From: Artemia franciscana
Lineage: Eukaryota; Arthropoda; Branchiopoda; Anostraca; Artemiidae
DNA: 64,000 nucleotides
Reading direction: 5' to 3'
Assembly (NCBI RefSeq): GCF_032884065.1
Contig: NC_088872.1
Span: 37,803,132 to 37,867,131 of the forward strand
Below, one piece after another: positions 57,678 through 64,000 of this stretch. The notes below the pieces were generated by a model. That model had not been told where the DNA came from, did no database searches, and was given only the letters and a program-made list of their open reading frames with translations. Position 1 is the first letter of the stretch, and each line of letters begins with the position of its first letter. The translations under genes were made by a program, and so were the position numbers.

Positions 57678-57905
57678 GAGTTCTTCAGATGATAGAGGTA
57701 TGGGGAAATAAATAGAGTCCATCTAAAGACTGGAATTACTGACAGTGGTGTCTTGATGTCTCTGCCAAAGCTTTCAGCTGTCTGGACTGCTTTCCCATAA
57801 ATTGAAGGGAAATCTGCTTCTGCTAGGTCTTGTCATGCAGACTTGGTTAGATCAATTTGTTTACAGTAGGCAAGTAGATCTGAATTTTCCTTCTATAGAT
57901 AAACA
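57678..57905 (-). pseudogene. hAT-like transposase-derived C-terminal fragment (tentative)
   Basis: The - strand reads KENSDLLAYCKQIDLTKSA, stop, then DLAEADFPSIYGKAVQTAES and FGRDIKTPLSVIPVFRWTLF. The 'FP.IYGKAV.TA.S.G.DI..PR' pattern recalls the segment before the dimerisation part of hAT/ZMYM-like proteins. One in-frame stop; no catalytic residue in view. Confidence 0.35.
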
Positions 57906-58734
57906 GAAGTTGAAAGTAGAATTGAACCTCTGCTGGCAGAATGAAATGATTTCTTACTCCTCTTTTTTTTTTTTTTAAATTTGGCACCAACTACCGTCAG
58001 CAACTGTATAATTGGTCATGGAAGTATATTTCACTAAAAAATGCATGCTTAGTTGTTCCTAATTTTCAAGACATGTATGGCTGTTAAGTTTTCACTTAAC
58101 CAATTTAAACACTCAGATTTAATTTTACATGTCTTTAGTGCTTTAATTCTCAAACACATTCATGTCACAATTTAGTTTTTATTATACCATAAAACATATA
58201 CAACCAGAGTCTAGCTATTTAAGTGCAAAATATTTTGTGTAACTGTATCCATGATTGTGAAGATTTCGCTGTCTCTGAGATCAATTAGGTTTTTAAATGT
58301 TACATATGAGATGTGTTCTTCTGACTCTTCTGCCTTGGATGATATGAAACTGGGGAATGCTGTATAGAAATCGTGGTTGTAATGGCAGCTGCAACCTAGT
58401 AAAAGATGACACAACCATCTTTGAAACCTTTAGAGGTTGAGTTGAAACCTCTAAATATGGTGTCAAATTGAAACGAAAGTACACTATTGGAATTGCCTTG
58501 GGCAAAAACCCTATGCGTGAAACTTCCGATTCTTTAACGCGAGCAAAAGGAAAAGGTATTGGCTTGAACAACAGGGAAAGTCACTTTTGGACAGGAGGAT
58601 TTTTTTTCCTTTTTTTCCTCTGCTGCCTGCAGAGCACCAACACATCCATATAGAACTGCGTAAGGGTTCATTTAAAAAGAAGTTGCAACAAAAACATCTG
58701 CATGTTTTTGGAATTCTTGAAATAAAAATAAAAA
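57906..58734. other. Intergenic, unidentified - strand frames
   Basis: A - strand frame at 58414-58211 (67 codons, SSKAEESEEHISYVTFKNLI) has protein-like composition and could be an exon or element scrap. No splice or family support. Confidence 0.3.
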
Positions 58735-59905
58735 CAAGTTTTTTTCAACTGAAAGTAAGGAGAAACATGAAAACTTAAGAACAGAAGCTATTGTGTATAT
58801 GAGGGGGAGGGGGGCTGTCCCCTACTTAATATCTTGCTCTTCACACTAAAGTTTTTAGTACTTTTACAGAAGCTTCTATTTTTGGAGTCATTATTGAAGA
58901 AGTGGGGCAAAAAGTCGAACTATAGTGTAAACAGTGAGATATTTAGGAGGGGGCAACACCCCTCGTTTACACAATAATTTCTGTTCGTTTTAAGTTTTAA
59001 TGTTGCTCTTTACTTTCAGTTGAAAAAACTTGGTATAAAAAAATTAATTTCTGGTTGTGTTTTTTAAATAGTGTTCGAAAATCCTGCTCCCCCTCCACAG
59101 AAAGATCCTCTAGACAATCTAATCCTGGTGAAAATTTACCCCAGGCAATTACCATTAACATCTTCACATGTAAAATTGAGTCTGCAAAGAGAAAGTAAAA
59201 CGCAAAAAAAAATATTGGAATTCTGGAAAATTCTCTCATTGTAAAATTAATTTCCCCTGAAAATTTTACCCCCCCCCACCCCGGAAACTTTGCTTCCCAT
59301 GGAAAATCCTCCTGCAAAAAATTCGCTCTCCCCACCCAAAAAATGTATGCATACTTCCAAATAACAAAAATTATACATAAGCAACTGGCAAATTTCATAC
59401 CTCAAAGACCTTTGTCCAAGGGCTGTGTTGGGTCATATTATCTCCAAAGGCACTGTTATTTGACCTCTCAACAATGCTGAACAAAATGGTCATCTCAAAA
59501 TTTTAATCAAACTACTTTAGCGAAAAAAGCGGCATGGGAGGTGGCTAGCTGCCCTCCAGTCTTTTTGGTTACTCAAGTGGGCACTAGAAGTTCGAATGAA
59601 CCCTCTCCCAATATTTTAGGGCCACTGGCTTGATGTAATAACCCCTGAAAAAAAACAAATAAATAAACACATCCTTGATTTTTTTTTTTTGGCAAAAACA
59701 AATGTAAAATTCCACATTTTTGAATACAGGAGCTTGAAACCTTTACGGTATTGTTCTCTGATACACTGAATCTGATGGTGTGGTTTTCATTAAGATTCAT
59801 TGATTTTTAGGGAGTATTCCCCCTTTTTCGAAAATCAGGCAAATTTTCTCAGGCTTTTAGCCTTTGATGGGTAAAACTAAACTTAATGAATCTTATCAAA
59901 CAATT
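58735..59905 (-). repeat. Family A repeat, - strand copy
   Basis: The terminal palindrome at about 58735-59035 (arms CAACTGAAAGTAAGGAGAAA and inverse), the central region with CTCATTG/GGGGAAGC-type text, then CACATCCTTGATT, and ending just short of the head hairpin at 59900. It abuts the next copy head to head. Confidence 0.82.
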
Positions 59906-61770
59906 TATGGTAACAAACTGTAGTAAGGAGCGACCTAGCTCAATAGTAACCAAAACTCTAAAAAGTGGAATTTTGATACCAATATATGCATCAAAAGAAT
60001 TGGATTTTTATGCTGATTTTAAATATATAAGTTTCATCAAGTTTAATTTTATCCATCAAAAGTTGAGCCTGAGAAAATTTTCCTTATGTTTAAAAAAAGG
60101 GGGAAACACCCCCTAAAAGTCATAGCATCTTAATGAAAATCACAACTTCAGATTCAGCGTATCAGAGAACCCTAATGTAGACGTTTCAAGCTCCTATCTG
60201 AAAAAATGTGGAATTTTGTATTTTTTGCCAAAAGAAAGATCATGGATGCATGTTTACTTGTTTGTGTGTTGTTTTTTTCCCAGGGGTGATTGTATCGACC
60301 GTGTGGTCCTAGAATGTTGCAAGAGGGCTCACTTTAATGGGAATTAAAAGTTCTAGTGCCCTTAAGTTCAAGTGACCAAAAATTGGATGGCAACTAGGCC
60401 CCCTTCCACGCTCATTTTTTCCCAAAGTAACTAGATCAAAACTTTGAGATAGCCATTTTGTTCAATATAGTCGAAAAATCCAATAACTATGTCTTTGTGA
60501 ACGACCTAATGTCCCACAGTCCCCGGGGGAAGGGCTGCAAGTTATGCCCATTGTTTAAATATTTTGTATTGGTTATTGGGAAGTATACTCACGTTTTCAG
60601 GGGGATTTTTTCTGGTGGTAGGGGGTCGGGGGTTACGTGAGAGGATCTTTCCACGGAGGAATTTTGTCATGGGGGAAGAGAATTTCCATGAAGAGGGCAA
60701 TGGATTTTCCAGCTTTATATAATAAAAACAATGAGAAATTAAGTAAAAAAACAAGTTTTTTCAACTGAAAGTAAGGAGCAAAATTAAAACTTAAAATGAA
60801 CAGAAATTACTATGCATATGAGGGGTTTCGTCCCCTCCTCAATACCTCACTCTTTACGCTAAAGTATTTTTAGTAACTTCAAAAGAGCTATTGATTCTAC
60901 TTAAATGGGTCTAATTTAGGGGTCATTCTTAAAGAATTGGAACAAAATTCAAACTTCAGTGTAAAGAGCGAGGTATTGACGAAAGGGCAAACCCCCTCAT
61001 ATACGAGAAATATACGAATATAGAAGTTCGTTACGTAAGTTAATTTGTAAGTTACATATATTTATTACTAACAAGAACGTTCTTAAATAAAATTAAAAGT
61101 TCTAGTGGCCTTTTTAAGTAACCAAAAATATTGGAGGGCAACTAGGCTCCCTCCCTCGCCCCTTTTTCTCAAAATCGTCCGATAAAACTTTGAGAAAGCC
61201 ATTTAGCGAAAAAAAGCTAAACTTAATATGTAAATTTCGTTTTAATTATTCATGTACGGTGAGCCAAAATCGAAACCCGCATTAATTAAATAACTGAAAG
61301 TAAGGAGCAACATTAAAACTTAAAGCGAACAGAAATTATTACGTATATGAGTGGGTTCATGCCCTCCTCAACACCTTGCTCTTTGCGCTAATGTATTTTT
61401 AGTAATTTAAAAAGAACTATTTATTCTAATTAAATGGCCTTTGTGATTCAGAAGTCATTCTTAAAGAATTGGAACGAAATTCGAACTTTGGTGTAAAGAG
61501 CGAGGCATTGACGAGGGGGTGAACCCCCTCATATAGGCCAACGTAATAAAAATATACGAATATAGAAGTTCGTTACGTAACTATATTTGTAAGTTATGTA
61601 TATTTATTACTAATAAAAACGTTCGTAAACGAAATTAAAAGTTCTAGTCGTCTATTTAAGTAACAAAAAAACTGGAGGGCAACTAGGCCCCCTCCCCCGC
61701 CCCTCTTTTCTCAAAATCGTCCGATCAAAACTTAGAGAAAGCCATTTACCCCAAAAAAAGTTACTGAAAG
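59906..61770 (+). repeat. Family A repeat, longest copy, + strand
   Basis: It begins AATTTATGGTAACAAACTGT and AGTAAGGAGCGACCTAGCTC. It includes the short frame KQFMVTNCSKERPSSIV... (59886-60116), the CATGGATGCATGTTTA segment, the AGGGCTCACTTT central region and GGGATTTTTTCTGG. Then come two copies of the module beginning ACTGAAAGTAAGGAGCAA(A/C)ATTAAAAC, at about 60765-61080 and 61305-61620, instead of one. It ends near 61770 in AGTTACTGAAAG. Confidence 0.85.
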
Positions 61771-62570
61771 TATTTAATGATGTCATACTGTAAGAATATA
61801 AATATATGTTGGGCTACAACGCATTTACAGTATAAGTTAGTTTTATGCAGAATTTATATGCTGAAACCAATACCTTTGGATCTGTGTCTTATTAAAGATG
61901 GAAAATTCATCAAGTGCGATGAAGATTCAGTACGTCTATAAGTTTTAGGTTTGTAGTTGTAGTTTAGGTCTAAAATTAAAACTAGCTAATAAAATTAATT
62001 TTTCAGATGTTAGTTTAATCAAAGAAACAAGTACAGCTAAATTTGTTCGTTTTGTAACTGTAGAGTTACTCGAACTCGCATCTTTCGAATTAAAAAGAAT
62101 ATCTCCGAGGCAATGTGCAACAATCATTACCTTTGCGCTATGAATTATACGATTTGTGATTATTATGGAGCCACAGAGAAATTTTTAATATATGTTGGCC
62201 ACTGCAGTTAAAATGGTATACTTTTTGATCTGACACCATTTTTAGGGGATTTCAGGTTTTTTTTCCCTTTAAGTATCTGCCGCGTTGTCTTTTGAGAGAT
62301 AAAACCAGGCAGGCCAAAACACATGAGAAAAATAAAATTTAAGCTGTATATTTGTACATTAAAGGGGGATTTGGGGGTAAAGTATAGTGGAAACATAGTC
62401 GAAATACGTTAACTACAATCTGTCTGCATGTTCTGAAGTAAAAACTGTTTTCTTAACATTTTGCCTTCTCACTAGCCCCAGTTCTTGGCTTTGCCCAGAA
62501 TTTTATAAAGTTCCCTTCTGGAGAGGTCAACTACTTGATTGGTGACCAATTTATGCAATTTACAATCAAA
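61771..62570. other. Intergenic, nothing recognised
   Basis: Contains the GTAAAAACTGTTTTCTTAACAT text at about 62440 shared with 44.32 kb. No gene. Confidence 0.45.
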
Positions 62571-62571
62571 T

Positions 62572-62880
62572 TCTTTTTCCTTTTTTACTTTTACTTTTCT
62601 TTTTTTCCTTGCGTTTCCTTTTCTTTTTCCTTAATTTTTTTCCCTACCTTTTCTCTTGTTCTCTCTCCCTACCTTTTCTTTTGTCTTACTTGTCCTTTTC
62701 TTGTTTCTTTACTTTTTTATGAGATATGGTGTCATTGATATTTCTTTAAAGATGGACAAGCTTGCAGATTTACTCTATAAGTCTTGTTTCCCTTGCTTTT
62801 CCTTTTCTTTCCTTTTCTTTACTTTTTTCCTTACGTTTCCTTTTCTTTTTTTCTCTTCCTACCTTTGTTTTTTTTTTATC
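62572..62880 (+). repeat. Polypyrimidine tract, CTTTT-rich
   Basis: More than 250 bases almost without purines on the + strand, in two blocks (62572-62722 and 62785-62876) sharing TTTCCTTACGTTTCCTTTTC-type text. The + strand frames at 62535-62738 and 62656-62898 are products of this composition, not genes. Confidence 0.85.
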
Positions 62881-63227
62881 ATAATAACATTCAAGTAAAA
62901 TATCTCTTTCTCCCTGGACCCATTTTAGGTCTATTCATATTTGAAAACATCTAAGATTTGCATTTTGCTGTTTCAAAATTATGAAGTATTTAATTTTTTT
63001 TTCAGGGTTTGAACACTGAATTGTGAGATTAAACATGCGAAACCTAATTAGTTAAATTTGATAATGATTTTTGCGTGTAAAAATTAAAGATTAACAGTTT
63101 GTTTATTCTCAAAGACAACAATAATTTTTAGGGAAGGCAGAGTGATTTTTTTTAAAAACATTTTTTTAAGACATATGTGGTTGTTAAGACATACGTCATA
63201 CAGTAGTTGGTGGTAAATTAAAAAAAA

Positions 63228-63570
63228 AAGATGGATGATAGACTATCACCAACAAGTAAAATTAATCATTTTTATACAACTCTGAAAAATTTAAGCCTGC
63301 TTTACCTCTCACTGAGACTATATGTCTTGGCTTTACACCATTTAGCCTTGACTCTAAAGTCTTTTATCATTTCCACCGAGTTGATGATTTAAAAATCAAT
63401 GGACGGATGGTTTGATAGACTCCTATCAACGAGTGAAATTAATTATTTTTATACAACTCTGAAAAAGTTTAGCCAGCTTTATCTCTCTCATAGACTTTCT
63501 ATCTTGGCTTTACTTTTATCTGATATGGCTTTCAAGTCTTTTAGCACCTCCACCAAGTTGATAGTTTGTT
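63228..63570 (+). repeat. Tandem duplication, about 175-base unit
   Basis: GATGGATGATAGAC...ATTAATCATTTTTATACAAC...TCTTGGCTTTAC...AAGTCTTTTA...CCACCGAGTTGATGATTT (63229-63390) is repeated with changes as GGATGGTTTGATAGAC...CCACCAAGTTGATAGTTT (63403-63569). Confidence 0.8.
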
Positions 63571-64000
63571 GGAAACCCTTAAATTACCTTAAGTCAATAA
63601 TGATTAAACGTATCCAGAACTTTAAAGAACATAATGTAGTATAAAAAAGGACCTGGATTGAAATCCTGAGGATTGGAGTCTGACTCTGACTTCTTGCCAA
63701 CAAGAGAAATGCAACTAAGAATTTATTTTCATCCTTTTACTGCTCATCTTAAATTTTAATATGGCTTTAAACTTTTCATTGAAAATGGTTTTTTTTATAA
63801 GTTTTTGAAAAACATCTAATGACCCTCAAGTTTCCCTTCACGACTATACCAAAATGTTCAAGACAAACATGACTGGGTCATTGAAAAATCAGCTAATGTT
63901 TCGTTTTACGTGATACGTCATTACAAAAAACATCACGTGGATGTTGTTAAGAAAAAAACCTTTCATTGTCATGGAAAAGAGAAAATTTTGGCTAATGTTT
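63571..64000. other. Right window end, nothing recognised
   Basis: AT-rich sequence with no gene or named repeat seen. Confidence 0.5.

Noticed and set aside
53233-58734. A third host gene right of LSM5
   Set aside because: I looked on both strands for linked exons with family signatures and found only LINE, hAT-like and repeat text; short frames there lack splice or homology support.
62535-62898. Phe/Leu-rich 'membrane protein' frames
   Set aside because: They are translations of a polypyrimidine tract.

Overview
This window is eukaryotic nuclear DNA, very probably from an invertebrate and most likely an arthropod. It is AT-rich. Genes are split into short exons with GT-AG introns of up to about 8 kb. 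Most of the sequence is decayed transposable elements and unusual dispersed repeats. The repeat style made me think of a branchiopod crustacean, but that is a weak impression and I cannot name a species.

Only two host genes can be supported, and they point at each other tail to tail. On the + strand, eight exons from 3117 to 24444 encode about the last 1000 residues of the WDFY3 / ALFY / Blue cheese orthologue: the end of the PH-like region, the BEACH domain, WD40 repeats, an acidic linker with a likely LC3-interacting motif, and a C-terminal FYVE zinc finger with stop codon and poly(A) signal. All eight exons join in one frame. The 5' part of the gene lies outside the window. On the - strand, three tiny exons (44634-44595, 36541-36345, 27960-27931) give a complete 88-residue LSM5, the Sm-like subunit of the LSm1-7 and LSm2-8 rings. 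Its two introns are about 8.1 and 8.4 kb for a CDS of 267 bases.

The introns and flanks form a graveyard of retroelements. There is a nearly intact Penelope-type reverse transcriptase ORF broken only at a 14-G homopolymer (28030-29977). A CR1/Jockey-like LINE at 38430-41116 carries endonuclease and RT remnants and an (ATT)n tail. There are at least eight further LINE fragments of several families, a gag-like zinc-knuckle remnant (33000-34490, - strand), hAT-like transposase scraps, and a tRNA-derived SINE with a perfect 13-base target-site duplication (5138-5305).

The right-hand 20 kb (44.7-64 kb) shows no host gene that I recognise. It is dominated by a 1.2-1.8 kb composite repeat, called family A here, present in full or in part at least seven times in both orientations. 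Family A has a terminal hairpin, 13-base inverted ends, internal long palindromes and a short reading frame that recurs near one end. I did not recognise it as a named family, and it is the most interesting unexplained structure in the window. Other repeats include a 42.6-44.3 kb inverted-repeat cluster, a 358-base tandem repeat at 47.1-48.0 kb, a pure (TA)n tract, and a local duplication with a templated insert near 12.5 kb.
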